64,000 nucleotides of DNA. It comes from Nitrospira sp. GTDB taxonomy: Bacteria > Nitrospirota > Nitrospiria > Nitrospirales > Nitrospiraceae. Made by a program: the position numbers and the translations under genes. Position 1 is the stretch's first letter, and every line of letters starts with the position of its first letter. A model generated the notes under the pieces. The model was not told where the DNA came from, made no database searches, and saw only the letters and a list, made by a program, of their open reading frames with translations. This document shows positions 8,124 through 16,300 of the stretch, one piece after another. The stretch is from positions 1 through 64,000 of the forward strand of contig JALHPO010000002.1 in assembly GCA_022842445.1 (NCBI GenBank), given 5' to 3'.

Positions 8124-9472
8124 AGTCGTCTGTGGGTATTGACCTTTCACAACCGAAGCTGCCGCCTCAGAACCTGGAAGCGGAGCAATCAGTCTTGGGG
8201 GCAATCCTACTGGACAATACCGCCATGCCGAAAGCGATGGAACTCTTGGTCGAAGAGGATTTCTATCGCACTGCCCATAAGAAAGTGTACCGAGCTATGC
8301 TCGATTTGTCCGACACCGGTGAAGTGATCGATCAGATCACGCTGACCGAGCGATTGACAGGACAAGGGGAGTTAGAGGCGGTGGGTGGCGCCGCCTTTCT
8401 TGCCGAGCTGGTTCAGCTCGTTTCCAGTTCCGCCAATATCCGGTACCACTGCAAAATCGTCCGCGATAAAGCAGTCGCACGGCAATTGATTAGTACCTCG
8501 ACCGAGGTGTTGACCAGAGGCTACGAAGGAACAGCCTCGATTGACGACCTGCTGGACTTTGCGGAACGGTCTGTCTTCAGCATCGCTCAGGGCAAGCTGG
8601 AACGATCCTTCACCCAGATCAATCAGATCATCAAGGAGAGCCTCGACCTGGTCGATAAACTGTCGAAGCGGAAAGAGCATGTGACGGGCGTGCCGACCGG
8701 CTATTACGATCTCGACGATCTCACGGCCGGGCTTCAGCCTTCCGATCTGATTGTCGTGGCCGGCCGACCAAGCATGGGAAAAACCAGTCTTGCGTTGGGG
8801 TTTGCCACTCATGCCGCCATTCATGCACAGGCCGTGGTGGGCATCTTCAGCCTGGAAATGTCCAAGCCGCAGATTGTGCTGCGCATGCTGAGTTCCGAGG
8901 CCCGTGTCGATTCACACGCCTTGCGGACAGGAAAACTCCAAAAAGAGGATTGGTGGCGATTGGCTGAAGCAGCCGGAAAGCTGGAACAGGCGCCCATTTA
9001 CATCGATGATGCCGGAGGCATTACCGTGCAACAGATGCGCGGGAAAGCCCGCCGCTTGAAAGCCGAAAAAGGTCTCGACCTGCTGATTGTGGACTATCTG
9101 CAATTAATGCAGGGCCGAAGTGATTCAGAATCACGCCAGCAGGAAATTTCCGATATCTCTCGTTCACTCAAAGCATTGGCCAAGGAATTGAACGTGCCGG
9201 TGGTCGCGCTCTCTCAGCTAAGCCGTGCCGTGGAGGCCCGCAAGCCTCCGATTCCCATGCTGGCCGATTTGCGTGAGAGCGGCGCGATCGAGCAGGACGC
9301 CGATGTCGTCATGTTTATCTATCGAGAGGATGTCTACGATCAAAACTCAGAACGCAAGGGGATCGCCGACATTATCGTGAGTAAACATCGGAATGGGCCG
9401 ATCGGGAGAAAAGAGCTGTTCTTTCAGGACCGGTTTGCCAAATTCGAGAGTCTTGATCTTCGTGAGTCTTGA
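8120..9472 (+). CDS. dnaB: Replicative DNA helicase DnaB
   Basis: A 450-residue hexameric 5'-3' helicase that unwinds DNA at the replication fork and contacts primase. It starts with GTG inside the hisZ stop (GTGA overlap), with AGAGG just upstream. The N-terminal domain opens PPQNLEAEQSVLGAILLD. The RecA-like C-terminal domain has Walker A AGRPSMGKT (214-222), Walker B LLIVDYLQLM (Asp325) and the conserved RESGAIEQDADVVMF segment. Length is normal and no intein is present. Placement behind hisZ rather than next to rplI or alr is unusual but harmless. Confidence 0.96.
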   Translation: MKSSVGIDLSQPKLPPQNLEAEQSVLGAILLDNTAMPKAMELLVEEDFYRTAHKKVYRAMLDLSDTGEVIDQITLTERLTGQGELEAVGGAAFLAELVQLVSSSANIRYHCKIVRDKAVARQLISTSTEVLTRGYEGTASIDDLLDFAERSVFSIAQGKLERSFTQINQIIKESLDLVDKLSKRKEHVTGVPTGYYDLDDLTAGLQPSDLIVVAGRPSMGKTSLALGFATHAAIHAQAVVGIFSLEMSKPQIVLRMLSSEARVDSHALRTGKLQKEDWWRLAEAAGKLEQAPIYIDDAGGITVQQMRGKARRLKAEKGLDLLIVDYLQLMQGRSDSESRQQEISDISRSLKALAKELNVPVVALSQLSRAVEARKPPIPMLADLRESGAIEQDADVVMFIYREDVYDQNSERKGIADIIVSKHRNGPIGRKELFFQDRFAKFESLDLRES

Positions 9473-9477
9473 CGAGT

Positions 9478-9506
9478 TTGCGCATCGCTCTGCCGGTCGG
9501 TATAAT
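9478..9506 (+). promoter_or_regulatory. Sigma-70-type promoter for the TPR lipoprotein
   Basis: TTGCGC (9478-9483) and a perfect TATAAT (9501-9506) are spaced by 17 bases, starting just after the dnaB stop and 45 bases before the GTG start of the next gene. Confidence 0.6.
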
Positions 9507-9550
9507 TCTTCCACACACATCGCTGTGAGTGTATTCCAATAAAGGTACTT

Positions 9551-11413
9551 GTGTATCAAAGAGGACCGACAATCGAGCATCGACGGCATCAACGAAGATG
9601 GCATGCGCTGCTTCCCAAGCTGATGATGGGAGTCTGTTTAGTGGCGCCCCCCGTCATCCTTATGGCGTGCGCGCCAACCCCGCATGCGCAGGAATCATCC
9701 GTCCCGCCTGCACAATCCGCGAACGCACAAGCGACCCTGCCGGCTCCGGATTCTGCCGCCACCTATCATTTTATGCTCGGTTATCAAGCAGAGCTCGCAC
9801 ATGATTACAATGCAGCGTTGAAAGAATATCGAGCGGCCCTTGCGGCCGACTCTGCTTCCTACGAAGTAAAAGCTCGCCTCGCAGGACTCTATTTTGGCCT
9901 GGGCGACTTGGCAAATGCAGCCCAATATGCAGAAGAGGTTGGTGCCGGGACGAATCAAGACGTACAGCTATTGACTCAAATGGCCGGCATTCTCACCGGG
10001 TCAGGCAAACCAGACCGCGCCCTGCATCTGTTGGACAAGGCCATTCAGCGCGCTCCTGAACGAGGCGATGCCTACTTTTCCAAAGGAATTATCTTACTGA
10101 ATCAAAAGCAGGTTGGACTCGCTGAACAGACTGTCAAAGAGGGGTTGAAACATACCTCGGATTCTCCGGTGGGGTACTACTACCTGGGACGCATTTCTAT
10201 CGACTCCGGTAATACCGAGCAGGCGTTAGACAGTTTCGAGCGTGCGATTGCCGCAAATTCTTCCTTTGAGCCGGCGTATCTTGCCCTGGCCGCACTGCAT
10301 GAGTCGAAGCAGGACAAGGAAAAGTCGATTGCTATTCTTAAGAAGTATTTGCACCAGGTGAATCCTCGCAATAAGGATATCCGGCAGCATCTCATCCAGC
10401 TCTACGTGGCAACAAAAGACTATGCAGGAGGACTCGCTGAACTGGAGAAGATGCTGGAGGATGACCCCGGTGATCTCGATGCGCAATTGCGACTCGCACT
10501 CATTTACGGTGAAAAGAAAGAGTTCTCGAAAGCCATCGAACAGCTCACATCAATTTTGAAAGCGAGACCGGCTGAGCCTAAGGTGCGCGATTATCTTGGC
10601 TATCTCTACGAAGAAAGCAAAGATTTTCCCAAGGCCATTGAAACCTACCAATCCAACATCCAGCTGGATCCGACCTATACTGAAAGTCATGTTCATTTGG
10701 GAGTCCTCCAGTACCGTCTCAAGCGGTTTCCTGAGGCGATCACACACCTGAAAGAAGCCGTGCGGCTGACCCCTAAGCAGCCTGAACCCCATGTTGTACT
10801 CGGACTCGCTCATTTGCAGAGTGAACAGTACGAGAAGGCCTCGGAGGCGTTCCAAGAAGGGATTCGCCATAATCCAAAGCATGCCGACCTGCATTTCAAC
10901 CTGGGGACGGCCTATGACAAACTCAACCGGTTCGATGATGTGGTCAAGGCGATGGAGTCGGCGTTAACCATAGACCCACACCATGCCGATGCTTTGAACT
11001 ACCTTGGCTATAGCTACGCAGAGCGAGGTATTAAGATCGATCAAGCCTTGTCACTGACCAGGCGTGCCGTCGCGCTCAAACCTGAGAATGGGTACTACGT
11101 CGATAGCCTCGGATGGGCGTTCTATAAATCCGGCCTTCTGGCCGAGGCGCTGACAGAAATCAAACGCGCCGTGTCGCTTGTCGGCGACGATCCTGTCATC
11201 TATGAGCACCTCGGTGAGATTTACATGAAACAACAGCGATTGTCTGATGCCAGAGAAGCCTGGCTGCACTCCCTTGAACTCGATCCTTCTAATGAGAAAC
11301 TGCTCCAACGATTTCAGGAGCAGGGTATGGGCGATCCCACCAAAGAAGAACGTATCCAACAGGCCAAGCGGCGCGTATCTGAGAAGATACAGGCGCAGCC
11401 TCTCAATCCGTAA
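9551..11413 (+). CDS. Large TPR lipoprotein
   Basis: A 620-residue protein starting with GTG, preceded five bases upstream by AAAGG. A signal peptide with an arginine-rich n-region ends at lipobox VILMAC (Cys40), so the protein should be lipidated and facing the periplasm. From about residue 60 to 600 it is built of consecutive TPR units, for example AYFSKGIILLNQKQVGLAEQ and ADLHFNLGTAYDKLNRFDDV, about twelve or more in all. Such proteins scaffold envelope assemblies. The pilin gene directly downstream makes a PilF/PilW-type pilus-assembly role possible, but at 620 residues it is much longer than PilF. It has its own promoter. Function is otherwise unassigned. Confidence 0.75.
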   Translation: MYQRGPTIEHRRHQRRWHALLPKLMMGVCLVAPPVILMACAPTPHAQESSVPPAQSANAQATLPAPDSAATYHFMLGYQAELAHDYNAALKEYRAALAADSASYEVKARLAGLYFGLGDLANAAQYAEEVGAGTNQDVQLLTQMAGILTGSGKPDRALHLLDKAIQRAPERGDAYFSKGIILLNQKQVGLAEQTVKEGLKHTSDSPVGYYYLGRISIDSGNTEQALDSFERAIAANSSFEPAYLALAALHESKQDKEKSIAILKKYLHQVNPRNKDIRQHLIQLYVATKDYAGGLAELEKMLEDDPGDLDAQLRLALIYGEKKEFSKAIEQLTSILKARPAEPKVRDYLGYLYEESKDFPKAIETYQSNIQLDPTYTESHVHLGVLQYRLKRFPEAITHLKEAVRLTPKQPEPHVVLGLAHLQSEQYEKASEAFQEGIRHNPKHADLHFNLGTAYDKLNRFDDVVKAMESALTIDPHHADALNYLGYSYAERGIKIDQALSLTRRAVALKPENGYYVDSLGWAFYKSGLLAEALTEIKRAVSLVGDDPVIYEHLGEIYMKQQRLSDAREAWLHSLELDPSNEKLLQRFQEQGMGDPTKEERIQQAKRRVSEKIQAQPLNP

Positions 11414-11451
11414 GTTTTCAAATCCACACATCGTTTCTCTTAAAATCACTC

Positions 11452-11640
11452 TCAGATTCTTTTATATCGGTATTCTTTTCGAATCAGCGCTTGTTTCTGA
11501 CGCCACAAACGCTTTCCATATTTAGTTTTGGCCCAGCGCTGAGGAAGAAAATGCCAATTCTCGGCTGCCTCGAACAGAATCTGGAAAGCCACGACGCCGA
11601 GCTTCTGTAATCCGCTCCCTGCCAAATTTTCATAACTCAT
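11452..11640 (-). CDS. Doubtful small basic protein
   Basis: A 62-residue open frame on the minus strand in the 382-base gap before pilA. It starts MSYENLAGSG and ends with a Lys/Arg/Tyr-rich tail. No Shine-Dalgarno is seen before the ATG and I recognise no family. It may be chance. The rest of this gap (11414-11795) holds the candidate sigma-54 site at 11684-11699 and nothing else I can name. Confidence 0.22.
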   Translation of the reverse strand: MSYENLAGSGLQKLGVVAFQILFEAAENWHFLPQRWAKTKYGKRLWRQKQALIRKEYRYKRI

Positions 11641-11683
11641 TGCTTTTCAACAGTTCAGTGGTAGGCTTGCGAATATCGCTGAC

Positions 11684-11699
11684 AGGCACCAAACCTGCT
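11684..11699 (+). promoter_or_regulatory. Candidate sigma-54 (RpoN) promoter for pilA
   Basis: AGGCACCAAACCTGCT matches the -24/-12 form (TGGCAC-N5-TTGCW): GG at 11685-11686 and GC at 11697-11698 are separated by exactly ten bases. One -24 flank base (A for T) and one -12 base (C for T) deviate. It lies 97 bases before the pilA start. RpoN-dependent pilA promoters are known in Pseudomonas, Geobacter and Myxococcus. Confidence 0.5.
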
Positions 11700-11795
11700 A
11701 AAGGGACAGGTAGGCGGCAACATGAACGCCGCAGGTCATGGAAATAGACGAAGTGAGTCGGGCCGTCAGTGAACCATCAACAAGGAGGCAGTACG

Positions 11796-12437
11796 ATGCG
11801 TAAGGTATTCCAGAAACAAGAGGGTTTTACCCTCATCGAGTTGATGATCGTTGTGGCGATCATCGGCATCCTGGCGGCCATCGCCATTCCGAACTTCCTG
11901 CAGTATCAGATGAAGTCTCGGCAGTCCGAGGCCAAGACCAATCTGATGGCGATCAAGACATCGGAAGTATCGTGGCAGGGTGAACGGGGCTGTTTCTTGA
12001 CGGTGGCTCTTGCGCCAACTACTGGACCAGCTTCGGGTACAAAGATGGCGCCGCAGAATTGGAACGCGGCTGGATCACCATGGCTTACTCCCCAAGCAGC
12101 AAACCCTGCAGGATGGTGCACAGGTGTCGCTGCAGGTGCGGGACTCTCTAGCGGGACCTTTGCGAATCTCGGCTTCCAAGCTACCGGCAACGTGAATTAT
12201 CAGTACGCGACAGGAACTTATCAGGTTTCGTATACCTCCTGTCAGGGCCCGACAGCGGCCCCTGTGGCAACCGACACTGCCGAACCTGGCACGACAGACT
12301 TTGGACCAGGGGCTGCTGGTTTCCGTGCCACGGCTGCGAGCAACCTGGATGGGGATGCTGCCGCTCCCAACTGGATGTCTGTCTGGTCCTCGGCCGATAG
12401 TACGGGCGCGCAAGATTGCAGGACGGGTGTTTACTAG
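11796..12437 (+). CDS. pilA: Type IV major pilin (PilA-like), long form
   Basis: A 213-residue prepilin. The ATG at 11796 has a perfect AAGGAGG upstream; the frame opens 27 bases earlier. The short basic leader MRKVFQKQEG is cleaved by PilD before Phe11, followed by the classic FTLIELMIVVAIIGILAAIA helix with Glu5 of the mature protein. The globular part is unusually large and rich in Ala, Gly, Thr and Ser, with four cysteines (in RGCFL, GWCTG, TSCQG and QDCRTG) that could form two disulfides. A strong hairpin follows the gene. It is monocistronic and behind a candidate sigma-54 promoter. A minor or pseudopilin role cannot be excluded. Confidence 0.88.
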   Translation: MRKVFQKQEGFTLIELMIVVAIIGILAAIAIPNFLQYQMKSRQSEAKTNLMAIKTSEVSWQGERGCFLTVALAPTTGPASGTKMAPQNWNAAGSPWLTPQAANPAGWCTGVAAGAGLSSGTFANLGFQATGNVNYQYATGTYQVSYTSCQGPTAAPVATDTAEPGTTDFGPGAAGFRATAASNLDGDAAAPNWMSVWSSADSTGAQDCRTGVY

Positions 12438-12464
12438 GCTCTAGCGGAACCTAGACAGCACTGA

Positions 12465-12500
12465 GATGTCCCGCTGGCTGGAAACAGCCGGCGGGACATC
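12465..12500 (+). terminator. Strong hairpin terminator after pilA
   Basis: A 16-bp stem (GATGTCCCGCTGGCTG against CAGCCGGCGGGACATC, one G-T wobble) closes a GAAA tetraloop 28 bases after the pilA stop. There is no T-tract, so it may act as an mRNA-stabilising 3' end as much as an intrinsic terminator. Confidence 0.65.
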
Positions 12501-12557
12501 GTGCATTAAACAAGATTTTCTTTCGCATCAGCATTTACCTTTCTAATTCTTCGTCAA

Positions 12558-13457
12558 ATGTTCACAAAAACTTCACGTCAGATGATGTGGGCTGTAGGAA
12601 TCTTGACGGCGGTCGTCCTCTTGGCCCCCATTGTATTCCTGCAACAGAAATTGGACCGACGCATTGATGGGCAGTTGGTGAAAATTGATGCGCTGGCACA
12701 ACTTCCGCGCGGAGAATATCTCAAACCTGCTCTGTTGGGCTATCATCATCTTGGTGCCGACCTGCTGTGGCTACAGCTGTTGCAAGTCGTTGGCAAGAGG
12801 AAGAATAGCGGCGACGAGTATGAGTGGATGTATCACGCGCTTGACGTGATTACGACACTGGATCCTCAATATGCGTACTCTTACTACGTTGGAGGTGTGG
12901 TTCTCACGTCATATGGGAACCGCGTTGACTTGAGCAACAGTCTCCTTGAAAAGGGGCACCGAGAAAATCCATCGGAATGGAACCTCCCATTTTTGCTTGG
13001 CTATAATCACTATTTTTACCTTGGGAATGCTCCAAAGGGTGCAGAATATATCGGAGTGGCAGCGCGGACACTGGGGGCTCCTGATTTTTTGCCGGGGTTG
13101 GCCACAAGGATGTATTCAGAGGCCGGGAATCCCGATGTGGCTCTTGAATTTCTCGAAGCGCTCTGGAGAGAAAATCCTGATATGGCAATGCGAGAGAGGC
13201 TTGCGGTTCGAGCTAAAGAAGTCATCATCGAGCGAGATATTCGTCTCTTGGAATCAGCAGTCCAACAATACAAGAGCACTCGAGGGCGGTTTCCCACAAA
13301 GCTGCAGGACTTACTCACCAGTGGAGCTGTTGCCCAGATCCCTCTGGAACCATTTGGTGGATCCTATGAGCTGGATACTAAGACGGGAAATGTTTCAAGT
13401 TCTACTCATCCGAAGCGGCTTAAAGTATTCAGACTGGACAAAGAAGGTCGTGCGTAA
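12558..13457 (+). CDS. Membrane-anchored TPR-like protein, pilus or secretion associated
   Basis: A 299-residue protein with one N-terminal transmembrane helix (about residues 10-28). A helical region follows with TPR-like pairs (ALDVITTLDPQYAYSYYVGGVVL, LLGYNHYFYLGNAPKGAEYIGVAA). The last 60 residues (STRGRFPTKLQDLLTSGAV, then PLEPFGGSYELDTKTGNVSSS) resemble the end of GspG-type pseudopilins (PT.L.DL, P.DP.G..Y, TG.V.S). The start is an ATG 57 bases after the pilA hairpin, without a clear Shine-Dalgarno. It ends 15 bases before the ABC ATPase gene, so it heads that operon. I do not recognise a named family; a role in pilus or surface protein export is inference. Confidence 0.6.
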   Translation: MFTKTSRQMMWAVGILTAVVLLAPIVFLQQKLDRRIDGQLVKIDALAQLPRGEYLKPALLGYHHLGADLLWLQLLQVVGKRKNSGDEYEWMYHALDVITTLDPQYAYSYYVGGVVLTSYGNRVDLSNSLLEKGHRENPSEWNLPFLLGYNHYFYLGNAPKGAEYIGVAARTLGAPDFLPGLATRMYSEAGNPDVALEFLEALWRENPDMAMRERLAVRAKEVIIERDIRLLESAVQQYKSTRGRFPTKLQDLLTSGAVAQIPLEPFGGSYELDTKTGNVSSSTHPKRLKVFRLDKEGRA

Positions 13458-13472
13458 GGGAGCGAACGAGGC

Positions 13473-14441
13473 ATGGAATCCACGGCTGAAACCATCGTAG
13501 AAGCTAAAAACTTAACAAAAGTCTTCCGCGTCGGTTTTTGGGGCCGCCGTGTCACTGCTGTCGACGGACTGTCTCTCGACGTGCGGCGTGGTGAAGTGTT
13601 CGGATTTCTCGGCCCGAACGGCGCAGGAAAGACGACAACGATCAAAATGCTAATGGGGCTCATTTATCCCACAAGCGGTACTGCCTCAATCTTCGGCTAT
13701 CCGATCGGTGCCCCCCAGGCCAGAGCTAAGCTTGGCTTTCTGCCTGAGTCGCCGTACTTTTATGACTACCTCACCGGCAGAGAATTTCTCCGGTTCTATG
13801 GGCACTTATTCAACCTCCGGGGAACTACCCTGGAGCAGCGGGTCGATGAGTTATTGGAAACCGTCGGGATGTCGCACGCTCGCGACCTGCAATTGCGCAA
13901 ATTTTCCAAGGGCATGTTGCAACGGGTGGGAATTGCACAGGCATTGATCAATGACCCCGAATTGGTGGTACTGGACGAGCCGATGTCTGGTCTCGATCCG
14001 ATTGGACGCAAAGAAGTTCGCGATCTCATCCTCCGCTTAAAAGAGTCCGGCAAGACGGTAATGTTCAGTTCCCACATTCTGCATGATGCGGAGATGCTCT
14101 GCGATCGCGTGGCCATGATTATGAAGGGGAGGTTGGTCGCCTGCGGACATGTCTCAGAATTGCTTGCAGGAAGCACCACCCATGAAGTGGAGATGGTGAT
14201 CGATCGCCTGCTTCCGGAAGCGCTGGAACGGATCAGGCCCTTGGCAGGGAAAGTCGTCCTTCAAGGGGAGCGGGTCATGGTGGTATTGGCAAGCCAGCAG
14301 GATGTCGATCAGGCGCTTGACGTGATCCGGTCGGCCAAGGCCAAGCTGGTGGCGCTCACACCGCATAAAGCCTCACTCGAAGATCTGTTTATCCGCGAGG
14401 CGAACGTGATTCAGTCCGCGAAGGAGGCGCCGGTGTCATGA
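13473..14441 (+). CDS. ABC transporter ATP-binding protein
   Basis: A 322-residue ATPase of the multidrug/Nod factor/gliding-export (ABC-2 type) class. It has Walker A GPNGAGKTTTIK, the signature KFSKGMLQRVGIAQ, Walker B LVVLDEPMSGLDP and the H-loop FSSHILHDAE. The C-terminal about 90 residues form the accessory domain typical of ABC-2 exporters. The start has GGAGCGAACGAGG upstream. It overlaps the permease gene by four bases (ATGA), so the two form one exporter. Substrate is unknown; position next to the pilin and TPR genes suggests an envelope or surface function. Confidence 0.88.
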   Translation: MESTAETIVEAKNLTKVFRVGFWGRRVTAVDGLSLDVRRGEVFGFLGPNGAGKTTTIKMLMGLIYPTSGTASIFGYPIGAPQARAKLGFLPESPYFYDYLTGREFLRFYGHLFNLRGTTLEQRVDELLETVGMSHARDLQLRKFSKGMLQRVGIAQALINDPELVVLDEPMSGLDPIGRKEVRDLILRLKESGKTVMFSSHILHDAEMLCDRVAMIMKGRLVACGHVSELLAGSTTHEVEMVIDRLLPEALERIRPLAGKVVLQGERVMVVLASQQDVDQALDVIRSAKAKLVALTPHKASLEDLFIREANVIQSAKEAPVS

Positions 14442-15199
14442 AGGTGTTATCGATTGCATTGAACACGTTTCGCGAGAATCTTAGAGACAAGCTGCTGTAC
14501 AACCTCCTGATCTTCGCCCTCTTGATGATCGGCAGCTCCCTTCTGCTCATGCGGCTGACTCTGGGCGAATTCCACCGACTGCTGCTGGACATCGGTCTCG
14601 GAAGCGTCAATATCTTCAGTGTCCTGATCGCCATTTTTGTCGGTATCGGATTGGTGAGCAAAGAAATCGATAAGAAAACGATCTATACCATCGTATCCAA
14701 GCCGGTCGCCCGGTTTGAATTTCTTCTTGGAAAGTTTTTCGGACTCACCATTACACTGCTTGTAAATATGATCATCATGACGGCCGGTCTCCTCGCTGTC
14801 CTCGTGGCTCAGAGTGTGCCCATCGAAGCGGTCCTCTTTAAGGCCATCGGGCTCATTTTACTCGAATGTATGGTGGTCACCGCAGTCGCGCTGCTGTGTT
14901 CAACCTTTACCAGCGCGACCCTGAGTGCCATTTTCACGCTGGCTATTTATGTGATCGGCCATCTGACAGCGGATTTGAAAACGTTCGGCCAGAAAATGGA
15001 CGGTCTTGGTCGAAGTGTGCTGGAGGGAATGTACTACCTATTACCCAACCTGGAGCGATTTAATCTGAAAGGGAATGTCACGCACCACATCGATGTGCCG
15101 CTCAACGAGCTGGTGCTGATTGTCGCGTACGGCATGGCCTACGCCGCCTTCCTGCTCCTGCTTGCATCCGTCATTTTTCAGCGTCGAGACTTCCGCTAA
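14438..15199 (+). CDS. ABC-2 type transporter permease
   Basis: A 253-residue integral membrane protein with about six hydrophobic helices (for example LLYNLLIFALLMIGSSLLL and FSVLIAIFVGIGLV, then LTITLLVNMIIMTAGLLAVL). The cytoplasmic motif GLVSKEIDKKTIYTIVSKPVARFEFLLGK is typical of the ABC-2 permeases paired with the preceding ATPase class. It starts at ATG 14438 inside the ATPase stop. It probably forms a dimer with two ATPase subunits in the inner membrane. Substrate unknown. Confidence 0.85.
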   Translation: MKVLSIALNTFRENLRDKLLYNLLIFALLMIGSSLLLMRLTLGEFHRLLLDIGLGSVNIFSVLIAIFVGIGLVSKEIDKKTIYTIVSKPVARFEFLLGKFFGLTITLLVNMIIMTAGLLAVLVAQSVPIEAVLFKAIGLILLECMVVTAVALLCSTFTSATLSAIFTLAIYVIGHLTADLKTFGQKMDGLGRSVLEGMYYLLPNLERFNLKGNVTHHIDVPLNELVLIVAYGMAYAAFLLLLASVIFQRRDFR

Positions 15200-15227
15200 C
15201 CTGATATTGGGAACTTGCTGAGAGTGT

Positions 15228-16214
15228 ATGTACCTTGCACAGCTGACAGTCGCTCTACTGCTTCTGGCTGAAGCTGTACAGGCCAAGGAACTCAGCCCGC
15301 GAGAGATTTATGAGCAGGTTGCTCCTGCGGTCGTAATGGTCATGGGCTATCCTGAAACCGGCACACGTGGCAACGGAGGAACGGGTTCCATTATCCAATC
15401 GGATGGACTCGTGCTGACCAATGCCCATGTGATCATTGAAGAAGCGACGGGCCGCCCGTTTCCCAGACTCATGGTCTATCTGAAGCCGGACAGGGTAACC
15501 GGCGATCAGAAACGTGATTTGTCTCGCGGCAGCACAGCGCGAGTCGTGGCCTATTCGCAGCCATTGGATCTGGCCTTGCTTGAGCTGGATGAGGTTAAGG
15601 CACCGCTCCCGGTTGTGACGCTTGGTGATTCGGAGACGGCACGTATCGGAGATCATGTCGTAGCCATCGGTCATCCTGAGCAGGGTGGGCTCTGGACCTT
15701 AACCACCGGCACAATCAGCGCTGAATTCGACCATTTCAAGGGTGTCCCGGGCAAGCATGTATTTCAAACGGAGGCGGGGATTAATCGTGGAAATTCAGGC
15801 GGTCCCTTGCTTAACCAGCAAGCCCGGATGGTGGGAGTGAATACCGCGATCGCACGTATGGCTGTCGATGGAATGCCGATCGCAAGCATCAGTTTTTCCT
15901 TGAAGTCGGCCGTGGTAACGCAGTGGCTTAGCCGGCATGGCGTATTCGCCATGGCCCCCGCTACTCAAACTAATTCTTCTCCTGCCAGAGTTATGAATGT
16001 CCCTCCGGCCCCTGTCTCTGAATCTCCAGTCCCTATGCCGGCTCAGCCCAGGGCCGGCAGTTCAGCCGGTTCTCCAACGAATCCTGCCACGATCGTACCA
16101 TCCACACCGGCTCGACCCTATAATTTAGATCAGCTGGTAAGTGAACAGAGTAAGGCGGAAGCGGATCTCGGAAAAATGATGATTGAGATGAGGGGAAGGT
16201 TCAAAGGGCAATAA
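15228..16214 (+). CDS. Exported trypsin-like (S1C) serine protease without a PDZ domain
   Basis: A 328-residue protein with a signal peptide (to about residue 19). The protease domain carries the triad as His in LTNAHV, Asp in PLDLALLEL and Ser in NRGNSGGPLL. After the protease domain (about residue 240) comes a Pro/Ala/Ser-rich linker and a short charged C-terminal helix, not a PDZ domain. It is therefore unlike DegP/DegS, and regulation must differ. It lies 28 bases after the permease gene and may be in the same transcript. A bidirectional terminator follows. The role is presumably periplasmic protein quality control or processing. Confidence 0.82.
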   Translation: MYLAQLTVALLLLAEAVQAKELSPREIYEQVAPAVVMVMGYPETGTRGNGGTGSIIQSDGLVLTNAHVIIEEATGRPFPRLMVYLKPDRVTGDQKRDLSRGSTARVVAYSQPLDLALLELDEVKAPLPVVTLGDSETARIGDHVVAIGHPEQGGLWTLTTGTISAEFDHFKGVPGKHVFQTEAGINRGNSGGPLLNQQARMVGVNTAIARMAVDGMPIASISFSLKSAVVTQWLSRHGVFAMAPATQTNSSPARVMNVPPAPVSESPVPMPAQPRAGSSAGSPTNPATIVPSTPARPYNLDQLVSEQSKAEADLGKMMIEMRGRFKGQ

Positions 16215-16235
16215 GATTTGTCACGGTGCGGTGAT

Positions 16236-16281
16236 AAGAGGCCAGGGAGTTGACCGCATGTGGTCATCCCCCTGGTCTCTT
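16236..16281. terminator. Bidirectional hairpin terminator between convergent genes
   Basis: The outer arms AAGAGGCCAGGG and CCCTGGTCTCTT pair with one G-T wobble and enclose an inner perfect TGACC/GGTCA stem. The A-rich and T-rich edges serve both strands. It separates the S1C protease gene from ilvD. Confidence 0.7.
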
Positions 16282-16300
16282 GCCACAACTGATATGATGA

